Source: Ktedonobacter racemifer DSM 44963
Lineage (GTDB): Bacteria; Chloroflexota; Ktedonobacteria; Ktedonobacterales; Ktedonobacteraceae
Reading direction: 5' to 3'
Length of the DNA: 64,000 nucleotides
NCBI RefSeq assembly: GCF_000178855.1
Contig: NZ_ADVG01000001.1
Location: 1,426,001-1,490,000 of the forward strand
Shown here piece by piece: positions 27,245 to 35,571 of the stretch. The first letter of the stretch is position 1; each line of letters opens with the position of its first letter. The notes under the pieces are model-generated. The model saw only the letters and a program-made list of their open reading frames with translations, was not told where the DNA came from and did no database searches. The position numbers and the translations under genes were made by a program.

Positions 27245-28606
27245 ATGCAGATCGAACCCCAGAACAATGGTACTAAGCAGGCAGCCATCGCCGCGCCTCT
27301 GCGCCCGATTGATCTTGAGCGCGGCGAGAAACTACTGTATCGCCTGACCGAGTTTGGCCGCTTGCTCTGGGAAGTGGGTATCCAGGTCGGGCCGCGCCAG
27401 ATGATTGACCTAGCCGAGACTCTGAACCTGGTGGATATTACCCGCCCGGATGACTTCTACAACACGCTTAAGTGCAGCCTGCTCACGCGCCACGAGCAGG
27501 AACCACTCTTCGAGCAGATGTATCAATACTTCTGGTTTGTACGCGACAATCCCAATCAGAAAAAACCTGACAAGGGCCAGCAGGTCAAGCGCGAACAGCG
27601 CCAGTTGCGCCTGCCGCCTTCTGAGCGCAAGCGCCTGGCTGAGCACATGAATGCCAAAGAGCAACACAAGGATATGACGCGCGATCCGCGTCAATCTGAG
27701 CGTAAGCCCTCTACAAGCGCGCGCGACCGCAACAAGGACGACAATGACCTGGGAGATCCTCAGAGCGGGGCCTATAGCGCCATCGAGCGTCTGCGCCAGA
27801 AAGACTTTGAAAACTATTCTTGGGAAGAGGTGCAGGAGGCCAAACGCTTGATGGCCGAGATGCACTGGAACCTGGGCATGCGTCCAACGCGGCGCAAAGC
27901 CCCCCGACGTCGCGGCTCCTATCCCGATATGCGCCGTATCGTGCGCCGAAACCTGAAATATGGCGCGGAGTTGATCGAACTGACCTGGCGCGAGACGAAG
28001 CGCAAGCCCCGTCCCCTGGTGATCATCTGTGATATTAGCGGCTCCATGAGCCTCTATTCACGTCTCCTGCTGCACTTTATCCATACGATCTCCAATGGGC
28101 TCCAGAATGTAGAGGCCTTTGTCTTTGGTACACGCCTGACGCGAGTCACACGCCAGCTCAAGCGCCGCGATGTCGATGAGGCGGTACACGATGTCTCCAA
28201 GCAAGTGCAGGACTGGTCTGGTGGTACGCGCATTGGCGACGCCTTGCATTACTTTAATCATCACTGGTCCCGACGCGTGCTGGGACGAGGCGCGGTCGTG
28301 CTCGTCATCAGCGATGGCTGGGACCGTGGCGAGGCAGATACCCTGCGCGCGGAGATGGATCGCTTACAACATAGTTGCCACCGCCTGATCTGGCTGAACC
28401 CCCTGCTGGGCTCACCCGATTACCGCCCCCTTACCATCGGCATGAAGACCGCCTTGCCCTACATCGATAACTTCCTGCCCTCGCATAACCTGGACAGCCT
28501 GATCTCACTGGGCAATACGCTCTCCAGCATTGATGATAGCCGTCCACTCCGCGACGCCTACAGCAGGCGTAAGGCAGTCGAAGCCTGGACCAGGCGCAAG
28601 ATCTAA
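27245..28606 (+). CDS. coxE: VWA-domain protein, CoxE-like
   Basis: 453-residue partner of the MoxR/CoxD ATPase. The C-terminal von Willebrand A domain has the complete metal-ion-dependent adhesion site: DISGSM near residue 262, a threonine in GGTRIGDAL and the aspartate in ISDGWDRG. The N-terminal half is charged and helical with a basic, low-complexity stretch (about residues 100-165). CoxE-type proteins are thought to deliver the chaperone ATPase to its client. ATG 27245 is chosen because AGGAG lies in the end of coxD. Longer in-frame readings overlap coxD by more than 100 bp. Confidence 0.9.
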   Translation: MQIEPQNNGTKQAAIAAPLRPIDLERGEKLLYRLTEFGRLLWEVGIQVGPRQMIDLAETLNLVDITRPDDFYNTLKCSLLTRHEQEPLFEQMYQYFWFVRDNPNQKKPDKGQQVKREQRQLRLPPSERKRLAEHMNAKEQHKDMTRDPRQSERKPSTSARDRNKDDNDLGDPQSGAYSAIERLRQKDFENYSWEEVQEAKRLMAEMHWNLGMRPTRRKAPRRRGSYPDMRRIVRRNLKYGAELIELTWRETKRKPRPLVIICDISGSMSLYSRLLLHFIHTISNGLQNVEAFVFGTRLTRVTRQLKRRDVDEAVHDVSKQVQDWSGGTRIGDALHYFNHHWSRRVLGRGAVVLVISDGWDRGEADTLRAEMDRLQHSCHRLIWLNPLLGSPDYRPLTIGMKTALPYIDNFLPSHNLDSLISLGNTLSSIDDSRPLRDAYSRRKAVEAWTRRKI

Positions 28607-28649
28607 CAGTAACATAGTCATGCCAACATCTCTGAAAGGAGCACACACT

Positions 28650-28967
28650 ATGCACGATGTCTTACCGGATATTGAAAATTGGCGCGCTCAAGGCGAGCAG
28701 GTCGCCATCGCGACCGTCATCAGTATGATCGGGTCCGCCCCACGTCTGCCAGGAGCCAAGCTTGCTGTCAGCGAGAAAGGCGAGATCGCAGGCTCCGTCA
28801 GTGGTGGTTGCGTCGAGCCTGCCGTCATTCATGCCGCCCACCAGGTAATCAAAAGTGGGCAACCACAATTGCTTGAGTTTGGCATCAGTGAAGCCGATAA
28901 TCTAGAAAAGATAGGCCTCTCCTGTGGAGGCACGATTCGCGTCTTCGTCGAACGCCTCGACTGGTAA
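28650..28967 (+). CDS. XdhC/CoxI-family protein, small form
   Basis: 105-residue protein consisting only of the XdhC_CoxI N-terminal domain: QVAIATVISMIGSAPRLPGAKLAVSEKGEIAGSVSGGCVEPAV with the conserved SGGCVE. XdhC-family proteins bind molybdenum cofactor and insert or sulfurate it in xanthine-oxidase-type enzymes. AAAGGAG lies 8 nt before ATG 28650. A second gene encoding the Rossmann part follows 43 nt downstream, so a function often encoded by one gene is split over two here, as in some other cox clusters. Confidence 0.9.
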   Translation: MHDVLPDIENWRAQGEQVAIATVISMIGSAPRLPGAKLAVSEKGEIAGSVSGGCVEPAVIHAAHQVIKSGQPQLLEFGISEADNLEKIGLSCGGTIRVFVERLDW

Positions 28968-29010
28968 GACCACATCGTTATTACGTCAGGACTTGAGGGA
29001 TACAAGCACC

Positions 29011-29772
29011 ATGAGTGAGATCTATACCACATTAAAGAGTGCGCTTGACAGTCAGAAGGGCGCGGCCCTGGCCACGCTCGTTCAGGGTCCTGAGCATATC
29101 GGCGCCAAGCTCTTATTCCTTCCTGGCCAGGCCCCCCAGGGCACGCTTGGTTCCGCGGAGCTTGATCAACAGGTTCTCCCCATTGCGGAGCGCGCCACCT
29201 GGTCTGGAGCGGGCGCGAGTCACACTATCACACTGCCCACAGGAACCTACGAGGTCTTTATTGAAGGCTTCGCGCCCCCGCCAACCCTCATCATTGTTGG
29301 GGCCGGTCATATCGCCATTCCCCTCACCACCTTCGCGAAAACGCTGAACTACCGTGTTATCGTTGTGGATGCACGCTCAGCCTTCGCCACACCAGAGCGC
29401 TTCCCCCATGCTGACGAGCTCATTGTAGAGTGGCCAGATGAGGCGCTACAGAAACTCGATCTCAATCCCTCAACCGCCATCGCCGTCCTGACCCACGATC
29501 CTAAATTCGATGAGCCAACATTGAAGGTCCTGCTCGCCCACGAGGTCGGCTACATTGGCGCGATAGGCAGCCGCAAAACAGGCGAGGAGCGTGCGGAACG
29601 CCTCAAGAATGAAGGTATCACTGAGGAACAACTGTGGCGCATTCATGGTCCCATAGGCCTGAACATTGGAGCTAAAACACCTGAAGAGATCGCCCTGGCC
29701 ATCATGGCGGAAATCATCGCGACACGCAACAAGAAGGATAGCAAGAGCACCCTTGATTGGCAGCAAAAATAG
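29011..29772 (+). CDS. XdhC/CoxF-family protein with Rossmann domain
   Basis: 253-residue protein. An N-terminal XdhC-like half is followed by a Rossmann-type nucleotide-binding domain with IIVGAGHIAIPL near residue 94 and the conserved YIGAIGSRKTGEERAERL. Family members process or insert the molybdenum cofactor, probably by sulfuration, so this gene should mature the CoxL-like subunit. GAGGGA precedes ATG 29011 by about 10 nt. It is the last gene in the coxD-coxE-xdhC-xdhC run. The next feature is the inverted copy of the repeat module found before coxD. Confidence 0.9.
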   Translation: MSEIYTTLKSALDSQKGAALATLVQGPEHIGAKLLFLPGQAPQGTLGSAELDQQVLPIAERATWSGAGASHTITLPTGTYEVFIEGFAPPPTLIIVGAGHIAIPLTTFAKTLNYRVIVVDARSAFATPERFPHADELIVEWPDEALQKLDLNPSTAIAVLTHDPKFDEPTLKVLLAHEVGYIGAIGSRKTGEERAERLKNEGITEEQLWRIHGPIGLNIGAKTPEEIALAIMAEIIATRNKKDSKSTLDWQQK

Positions 29773-29856
29773 TAGTGGTTTGCAACTTCTTACGCGCCAA
29801 TGCGTTTATCTTTGTAGAGGATGTTCTTTCTTTACAAAAATCTAGCTACTTCTGAT

Positions 29857-29908
29857 CCGAAAACCCTGAGCGCGAAGCGCTAGTCACGCAAGTGACGTTG
29901 GGTTTCGG
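29857..29908 (+). repeat. Double small-hairpin module downstream of the cox accessory genes
   Basis: Near-complementary arms (CCGAAAACCC 29857-29866 and GGGTTTCGG 29900-29908) enclose 33 nt (29867-29899) with AGCGC-GAA-GCGCT and GTCAC-GCAA-GTGAC. The core is the reverse complement of 26231-26263 except for a few bases. Confidence 0.8.
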
Positions 29909-30016
29909 AATAAGATCTTATTACCTGGAAGATAGAGTCATTAAATTTGGTATAACTTACTTTCAAAGCGCTTTTATCCTTCTCATTCATTTTGATCAGA
30001 AAAGAGTTGATTATAC

Positions 30017-31351
30017 ATGTCAGATAATAACTACTACGACGATCATACAATGCCCGCACGCCCCTATCCACCTGGAGGATCTCAGAATCGACCACAGCCT
30101 GAGACCCCCCCGGGTAAGCTTGTGCTGGGCAATTTCAATAACGCTAATGTTCCCCCCCGCCAACAGCCCAACCAACCGCCACAGGGGCGACCACATAACC
30201 CCTCACACAATGCGGGGCCACGCTACCCTCAACAGGGCGGACCAGTTCCCCCAACCTATACTCCTCGCCCAGGAATCTATCCTCCTGGCGCGCCCCCTTA
30301 TTCGCAGGCGCAAAACGGAGAAAAACTGCCCGGTTCCGCGCCCCGGCCAGCGAAGCGCAGACGCTCTGGTTGTGCGCCCGGCTGCCTGATAGTGGGAATT
30401 CTTCTCATTATCCTGCTCTGCACCGGGGCCTACACGGGTCAGCGTGTCCTGGCCTTTGGCTCAGCCATTTCGACGGACAAGGTTGCACTCTCCACGCAGA
30501 CAGGCTATATGAATACCGGCGACCGCGTCAACCTGCTCGTTATGGGCTATGGCGGTGGTGCTCACGATGGTGCTAACCTGACGGACTCCATGGTGGTCAT
30601 TAGCATGACACCCAGCAATCAGCATACCTCGCTGGTCTCAGTGCCGCGCGATCTCTGGGTGCAGGTACCCTCCAATTCCGGCAACTATGCCAAGCTCAAT
30701 ACCGTCTACCAGGTAGGCTCCAACAATGGCGCCGATCGCGGAGCTGGCGGAGACACGGCAGCGACCAAGCTCTCTTCCATTACTGGTCTCGATGTTAAGA
30801 ATTGGATGCTGATCGACTTCAATGGATTCCGCGATCTGATCAACGCTCTTGGCGGCATTGATGTATATGTGCCTGATTCGTTTACCTCGAACTATCCCAA
30901 AAACGATGACCCCAACGTTGATGCCAGTTGGATTACTGTCCACTTCAATAAGGGCATGCAACACATGGATGGGGAGACCGCGATCCGCTACGCCCGCTCC
31001 CGCTATGTGACCGACAATCCCGCCGAGGGCACCGACTTCGCTCGCTCCATCCGCCAGCAGCTTATCATCAAGACAGCCCTGGCAAAGATGAAGCAGATCT
31101 CCAGCTGGCCCAGCCTCTTCAACGCGATGGATGCCCTGCAAAAGGCCATCTATACTAACATGTCGCTCGCCGACCTGGGTCTCTTTACCATGAAGATGGA
31201 CCTCAACAACCCACAGACTGCGCGGATCGGTCTCAGCTACGATAACGTTCTGACCTCCAGCACCTCGAACGATGGACAAAGTATCCTGATCCCCAAGGGT
31301 AACAACTGGGATCTCATCAAACAATACGTCGACTCCAAGCTCTATAAATAA
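30017..31351 (+). CDS. LytR-CpsA-Psr family cell-wall ligase
   Basis: LCP-family membrane enzyme. Such proteins transfer anionic polymers or glycans from a lipid carrier to peptidoglycan on the outer face. The 444-residue product has a Pro/Gln-rich cytoplasmic N-terminus of about 115 residues, one transmembrane helix (about 120-140) and the LCP domain: NLLVMGYGGG, DSMVVISM, SVPRDLWVQVP (catalytic arginine region), GGIDVYVPDS and MDGETAIRYARSR. The proline-rich head resembles those of MurJ and the kinase in this window. The ribosome site before ATG 30017 is weak. The gene is monocistronic with a strong terminator. Confidence 0.9.
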   Translation: MSDNNYYDDHTMPARPYPPGGSQNRPQPETPPGKLVLGNFNNANVPPRQQPNQPPQGRPHNPSHNAGPRYPQQGGPVPPTYTPRPGIYPPGAPPYSQAQNGEKLPGSAPRPAKRRRSGCAPGCLIVGILLIILLCTGAYTGQRVLAFGSAISTDKVALSTQTGYMNTGDRVNLLVMGYGGGAHDGANLTDSMVVISMTPSNQHTSLVSVPRDLWVQVPSNSGNYAKLNTVYQVGSNNGADRGAGGDTAATKLSSITGLDVKNWMLIDFNGFRDLINALGGIDVYVPDSFTSNYPKNDDPNVDASWITVHFNKGMQHMDGETAIRYARSRYVTDNPAEGTDFARSIRQQLIIKTALAKMKQISSWPSLFNAMDALQKAIYTNMSLADLGLFTMKMDLNNPQTARIGLSYDNVLTSSTSNDGQSILIPKGNNWDLIKQYVDSKLYK

Positions 31352-31363
31352 GCAGTCAATCAG

Positions 31364-31411
31364 GAGCAGCCCTGGCGCGTACCAATACGCCAGGGCTGCT
31401 CTTGCTTTTTT
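31364..31411 (+). terminator. Intrinsic terminator of the LCP gene
   Basis: 14-bp stem GAGCAGCCCTGGCG / CGCCAGGGCTGCTC with a 10-nt loop, followed by TTGCTTTTTT. Confidence 0.9.
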
Positions 31412-31442
31412 GGCCGACACAACGCCTCGACCAACGGATACC

Positions 31443-31832
31443 TCAGGCAAGCTCGTAGGTTGTCAGCTCGACTCTATGACCATCAGGATCAGAGAGGTAA
31501 ATCGAGTGCGCAATCGTGTGATCCGCAAAGCGAAAGGGAATATCCTGTTTACGAAGTTCGACCTGCGCCCGCTCAAAGTTGAGCCAGTCAAGCCGAAACG
31601 CAAAGTGGCGCATGGTAATCACATCATGACCTGGATTAGGAAGCGGATCGGTCGTCTCAGATGGAAAGAGTGCCAGGCACGAGTCCCCTACGCACGCAAA
31701 GACCGGATCATCCGCGCCCTTAGCCTCCTCGTGTCGTCGCTCCATCCCCAATATCTGGTGATACCATTCCAGCGAACGTTCTTGATCTCTAACGGTCAAA
31801 GCGATATGGTCAAGGCCGATAATTTGAAACAT
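31443..31832 (-). CDS. Glyoxalase/VOC-family protein
   Basis: 129-residue vicinal-oxygen-chelate-fold protein. It has the paired beta-alpha-beta-beta-beta modules; metal-ligand candidates are the histidine in LDHIALTV, the histidine in MRHFAFRL and the glutamate in DGHRVELTTYE. Members include glyoxalase I, dioxygenases and resistance proteins, and the substrate is not decided by sequence. AAAGGAG lies 6-7 nt before ATG 31832. It is the last gene of a three-gene minus-strand operon with a peroxiredoxin-like and a membrane protein, divergent from an HxlR regulator, which suggests a role in handling reactive compounds. Confidence 0.87.
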   Translation of the reverse strand: MFQIIGLDHIALTVRDQERSLEWYHQILGMERRHEEAKGADDPVFACVGDSCLALFPSETTDPLPNPGHDVITMRHFAFRLDWLNFERAQVELRKQDIPFRFADHTIAHSIYLSDPDGHRVELTTYELA

Positions 31833-31876
31833 AGTGCGCTCCTTTGCAAATTCAAGCTGTATGCGGACTTCCAATC

Positions 31877-32563
31877 TTACAAGCTCAGCTCACCCTTGCG
31901 CTGTTTGAGCTGTGTAATGATGATGGCCGGATCAAGACGATGAATAAAGTTCGGATCAACGAAGGCCAGGCTTACCGTTCCCGACTGATCAATCAGGAAG
32001 GTTCCTGGTATCGGCAGTTCCCACGATGCGTCGCCGTTGTAGGCGGGCAGATCGGCACCAATCTGCTGATATGCCGCATGCACAGCCTCATCAATGCGAA
32101 AAACGAGACCATATTCTCGCGCAACCTGGTTGCCAACATCGCTTAAAACCTCAAAGGTCAAAGCGTTCTTCTCCGCCAGCGAAAGGCTCTGATCTGGCGT
32201 CTGTGGAGAAATCGCGACCAGAGAAGCACCCAGCGCCTGCAACTGCGGCAAGGCCTGCTGATAAGCACGCAATTCCAGATTGCAGTATGGACACCAGGCG
32301 CCTCGATAGAAAGTCACGACAACTGGCCCTTGCTTGAGCAGGTCTGAGAGTGACACGGGGCGACCAAGAGCATCGGGCAGCGTAAAATCCGGTACCCGTT
32401 CACCCTCTTTGAGGGCCTTCTCAGCCCCTCTAGATGCGATAATTTGTTGGATAGGGCGCAGTAATTGTTCACGCATGGATGCGGATATCTGGTCCCACGT
32501 CTGGGCTATAAACGCATCGATCTGTTGCTGTAGCGGAGTATTCATTGGGTCATAAGTTGCCAT
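31877..32563 (-). CDS. AhpC/TSA-family peroxiredoxin-like protein
   Basis: 228-residue thioredoxin-fold protein with the redox motif GAWCPYC (C91 and C94). The CxxC pair is that of peroxiredoxin-like AhpC/TSA proteins that reduce peroxides or act as thiol reductases. An approximately 55-residue helical N-terminal extension precedes the PDFTLPDALGRPVSL opening. There is no signal peptide, so it is cytoplasmic. ATG 32563 follows an AGAGAG site. It lies between the VOC gene (44 nt) and the membrane-protein gene (82 nt) in one operon, probably under the divergent HxlR regulator. Confidence 0.88.
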   Translation of the reverse strand: MATYDPMNTPLQQQIDAFIAQTWDQISASMREQLLRPIQQIIASRGAEKALKEGERVPDFTLPDALGRPVSLSDLLKQGPVVVTFYRGAWCPYCNLELRAYQQALPQLQALGASLVAISPQTPDQSLSLAEKNALTFEVLSDVGNQVAREYGLVFRIDEAVHAAYQQIGADLPAYNGDASWELPIPGTFLIDQSGTVSLAFVDPNFIHRLDPAIIITQLKQRKGELSL

Positions 32564-32645
32564 TATTATCTCTCTTTCTTTATATCTAGTTTGGTGCAGG
32601 CTGAGCAGTGATGAATCATCGCTCGGCTGCCTGATCATGGTAAAA

Positions 32646-33095
32646 TCACATAACCTGCAACACAGATGCCTCTGAGTTCTGGCGTCCTAACCCTGACTGC
32701 GTGAGGCGACGATAGCGCCGCTCTACTCCTCGTGCCAGGTACATCGCGCCGATGCCAATCAGCAGGTGAGCAACCTGGATCAACCAGTGTAGATTGCCCA
32801 CGAGAATCCGCGACTGCGTCACGCCAAAGGCCACTACCAGAATCGCATAGACCATGCTGAATATACCTAGCAGCCGGAGTTCGCGCTTCCAGACAGCCAC
32901 AAACGCAAGGATGATAAAGGCCAGAGTGCCTGTAATGCCGAGTATCTCGTGAATGTAAGTCATACCTATCTGTAGCAGTATCCTCAGAAGCATATAAAGA
33001 TCTAATATCTGAGCGATCCAGAGTAAAAGCCCTAGCAGCATGGCAAGCATGAAGGCGCTTCGTGCAATCAATGAGGCAATGCGTACCGTTTTCAT
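32646..33095 (-). CDS. Four-helix membrane protein, function unknown
   Basis: 149-residue integral membrane protein with four predicted helices (about residues 10-30, 47-69, 76-94 and 100-120) and a polar C-terminal tail. I recognise no family or catalytic residue. AAAAGGAG lies 7 nt before ATG 33095. It is the first gene of the minus-strand operon with the peroxiredoxin-like and VOC genes, so its expression is likely tied to HxlR. DoxX-like or cytochrome-b-like redox partners are alternatives, but the characteristic residues are not seen. Confidence 0.75.
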   Translation of the reverse strand: MKTVRIASLIARSAFMLAMLLGLLLWIAQILDLYMLLRILLQIGMTYIHEILGITGTLAFIILAFVAVWKRELRLLGIFSMVYAILVVAFGVTQSRILVGNLHWLIQVAHLLIGIGAMYLARGVERRYRRLTQSGLGRQNSEASVLQVM

Positions 33096-33301
33096 AAAGA
33101 TCTCCTTTTCAACTCTTGTCAAACGAGAAGCATTCTAGCCATAACTTCGCTACTACCTCTTCCCAGGTCCATCCAGGCAATAGTGAGCAACAGAAAATAG
33201 CCAGGTGAAATGTAGAAGACGCTTGTCATCTCTCACTCTTCTTGATAGAATTAAAATAGATGATAGACGTGAAAGAAACAAGTACGCAATTTTATCTGAC
33301 G

Positions 33302-33321
33302 TAGTATATAAAACCATACTA
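33302..33321. promoter_or_regulatory. Candidate HxlR operator in the divergent promoter region
   Basis: Perfect inverted repeat TAGTAT-N8-ATACTA, 17 bp before the HxlR start codon. Known HxlR/YodB-type operators are TACT..AGTA-like repeats. The position would allow autoregulation and control of the divergent redox operon. Confidence 0.5.
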
Positions 33322-33337
33322 TTGGGAGGGATAAGCA

Positions 33338-33718
33338 ATGAAGCAGATGCTGAAAGCCATAGAATGTCCGGTCGAAGTGACGCTTTCAATCATCGGTGGA
33401 AAATGGAAGCCGATGATTGTCTGGCATTTGCTTAGCGGAACCAGGCGCTTTGGCGAGTTACGGCGGCTCATTCCTGGAGCTACCCAGCAAATGCTCACGA
33501 TGCAATTACGAGAGTTAGAACAGGCGGGAGCGCTCCATCGCGAGGTCTATGCTCAGGTACCTCCCAAGGTCGAATATTCACTAACAGAGCTCGGACGGAG
33601 CTTAGAGCCATTACTGCTCCAGATGGCGGAATGGGGCGAATGGTACTGCGATCAAAATGGGCAGGAACATTGGCACATGCATAATGAAGGGGAAAAGCTT
33701 GCCCCCACTAAAAAATAG
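33338..33718 (+). CDS. HxlR-family transcriptional regulator
   Basis: 126-residue MarR/HxlR-type winged-helix regulator. It opens with the family-typical IECPVEVTLSIIGGKWKPMIVWHLL, including an N-terminal cysteine (C10) that in several HxlR proteins senses electrophiles or oxidants. The wing region ends in VPPKVEYSLTELGRSLEPLL. GGGAGGG precedes ATG 33338. It is divergent from the membrane protein/peroxiredoxin/VOC operon, which is the usual arrangement for a regulator and its target, and TAGTAT-N8-ATACTA lies between them. Inference: it de-represses the operon under thiol stress. Confidence 0.9.
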   Translation: MKQMLKAIECPVEVTLSIIGGKWKPMIVWHLLSGTRRFGELRRLIPGATQQMLTMQLRELEQAGALHREVYAQVPPKVEYSLTELGRSLEPLLLQMAEWGEWYCDQNGQEHWHMHNEGEKLAPTKK

Positions 33719-33839
33719 CAATCTCGAAAGCGGGTTTCTCGCTTGAGGAAGGTCCATTTCTGCCTGTAGCTGTACAAGATGCGGCCATCGGTATATACTG
33801 TTTTAGCAAGGTAACATCTTCTACATTGGAGGGGCTGGC

Positions 33840-35246
33840 ATGTCTCAGCGTGATACGCGTCTTATTGGCGGCATCTATCGGACAGGGCAAATTCTCAGTA
33901 GCGATGGCATACTGACAACCTACACGGCCTATAATCGCAATACAAATGATGTTGTTGGTCTCTATGTACTGCATTGTCCACCAAACGTCCCTCCACATGT
34001 GATCCAACAGGTGCTCCAGCCCCTGGCACAACGCCGGGCGCACGCCTCACCGCATCTACTTCATATCTCCGATTGGGGCGTCGATAATAATCGCATCTTT
34101 ATCGCTACCGATCCACCACGTGGCGTGACCCTGCGGCACGCTATGGACAATGAGAACATCGATCTTCCGCGCTCGCTTGATCTTATTCGCCAGCTTGCGC
34201 TGGGTGTCAAGGTCCTGCACGAAGCACATATCGCGGCCCTGGATCTACGCCCCCAGTTTGTTACTGTCGAGACCTTCATGGACAACAACGGTCTCACAGA
34301 TCGTGTTCGTCTCGATGATATTGGCCTGCGTGAACTCCTCAGAGCGCTGGGAACCTCCAATAGTACAGCCAGCGATAGCCTTGTCGCAATCGATCCACGC
34401 TATGCCTCTCCTGAGCACCTCAAAAGCCAGCCTGTTGGCCCCTGGAGCGATATCTATCTATTAGGCATTCTGCTCTTTGAACTGGTCACAGGGCGCATCC
34501 CCTTCGTGGGTCATACACCTGCCGAGACAGGTGTCATGCAGGGTACGACCGGGGTACCACGCATGAAACAGTATATGTATAATATGCCAGATGAATTGCA
34601 GGCCGTCGTCGACTGCGCCATGTCCAAGGAACCTGGTCGCCGCTTCGCCAATGTCAATGCCTTCCTCAAGGCGCTACAAAGCGTTGCCCTCCCGCCAGCC
34701 ACCAGGCCCATTGAGTTCGAGGAGACACTACGCGATGCCGACCAGGGCCGTCCCAGCAGCTCTCTCACCAGCGAAATGGCGCTCTCTACACCGCACACGC
34801 CTCCACAGACCCAGCGCCAAAGCTCCGACCTCGCGCAGTCGTTGCCGCTACCTGCCATCCGCGCCCTGGCCGAGGAACAAAGCATCTATGCCTACCTGCG
34901 CTACGAGAAGGCTGGCAAGCTGCAAGAACGCCTACCCATCACCGGAAAAAATGTCATTATTGGGCGTGTTGATCCTAAACGGGGCTATACTCCGGATATC
35001 GATCTCAGTTCTCTCGATCTCACCAAGACCGTCTCGCGCCAGCACGCGCGCATTCGCTTCGAGGAGACCTTCTTCTATATCGAGGATATTAAGAGCCATA
35101 ATAAGACACGCCTTGGCGAACTTGTGCTCACTCCGCTCAAGGCAGAACTCCTGCAACATGGCGACTGGATCGCCTTCGGGAGCGTGCGCCTTCGCTTCGA
35201 AATTCCTGGTATGCGCGCGCTTACCCCCTCAAAAGAGCTAGAGTGA
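33840..35246 (+). CDS. Protein kinase-like (probable pseudokinase) plus FHA domain protein
   Basis: 468-residue protein. The N-terminal 275 residues have the kinase fold outline (LDLIRQLALGVKVLHEAHIAALDLRPQFV, then YASPEHL and WSDIYLLGILLFELVTGRIPF). Active-site residues are changed: there is no glycine loop in LSSDGILTTYTAY, no lysine at the VAIK position (VVGLYVL), HRDxKxxN is ALDLRPQF, and DFG reads DDIG. The C-terminal FHA domain (about residues 350-460) is intact, with GR and SRQHARIRF, and would bind phosphothreonine. A scaffold for kinase signalling is more likely than an enzyme. GGAGGGG precedes ATG 33840. The gene ends exactly where an IscB element begins, so its natural C-terminus may have been replaced. 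Confidence 0.82.
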   Translation: MSQRDTRLIGGIYRTGQILSSDGILTTYTAYNRNTNDVVGLYVLHCPPNVPPHVIQQVLQPLAQRRAHASPHLLHISDWGVDNNRIFIATDPPRGVTLRHAMDNENIDLPRSLDLIRQLALGVKVLHEAHIAALDLRPQFVTVETFMDNNGLTDRVRLDDIGLRELLRALGTSNSTASDSLVAIDPRYASPEHLKSQPVGPWSDIYLLGILLFELVTGRIPFVGHTPAETGVMQGTTGVPRMKQYMYNMPDELQAVVDCAMSKEPGRRFANVNAFLKALQSVALPPATRPIEFEETLRDADQGRPSSSLTSEMALSTPHTPPQTQRQSSDLAQSLPLPAIRALAEEQSIYAYLRYEKAGKLQERLPITGKNVIIGRVDPKRGYTPDIDLSSLDLTKTVSRQHARIRFEETFFYIEDIKSHNKTRLGELVLTPLKAELLQHGDWIAFGSVRLRFEIPGMRALTPSKELE

Positions 35247-35571
35247 ACTACCACTGAGCTGAAGACGCAGCGGCTTCTTCGGAAGTCGTCGGGTCTGCGG
35301 TTTGGGAGCTTTTTAGGAAGCTCAAGTTCACCAGACTCCTCATCAGAAATGATGAGACCGTTTGAAAGGTCATGACACCTGCGGTTGACGCATCAGACCG
35401 CTGCTCTGTCGTCTGGGTTTAAGTAGGGCTGAGGAAAGGCCCGGTGATCCAGGTGCAAAAAGCCTTTTGAACACTGTCGAGATGAGGTCGGATTCCCTGC
35501 ATGGTCACAGTGCAGGGATACGCATCACCCGGCGCTTGCCGGAGCATTTTTCCGAAAGGAATCGTCTGAAC
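35247..35571 (+). ncRNA. Omega RNA (HEARO) of the IscB element
   Basis: Non-coding region immediately 5' of iscB, the known position of the guide-carrying omega RNA. It contains several strong stems: CTCATCA-GAAA-TGATGAG (35339-35356), CCCTGCA / TGCAGGG (35495-35517) and CCGGC / GCCGG (35529-35542). A C/G-rich stem lies near 35270-35310. In IscB systems the guide lies at the 5' end of this RNA and derives from sequence flanking the element, which here would be the 3' end of the FHA gene. Identity rests on position and structure. Confidence 0.75.

Noticed and set aside
35467..35571. Upstream extension of the first iscB frame to 35467
   Set aside because: It runs through the structured omega-RNA region; the PLMP domain starts with the ATG at 35572 behind AAAGGA.
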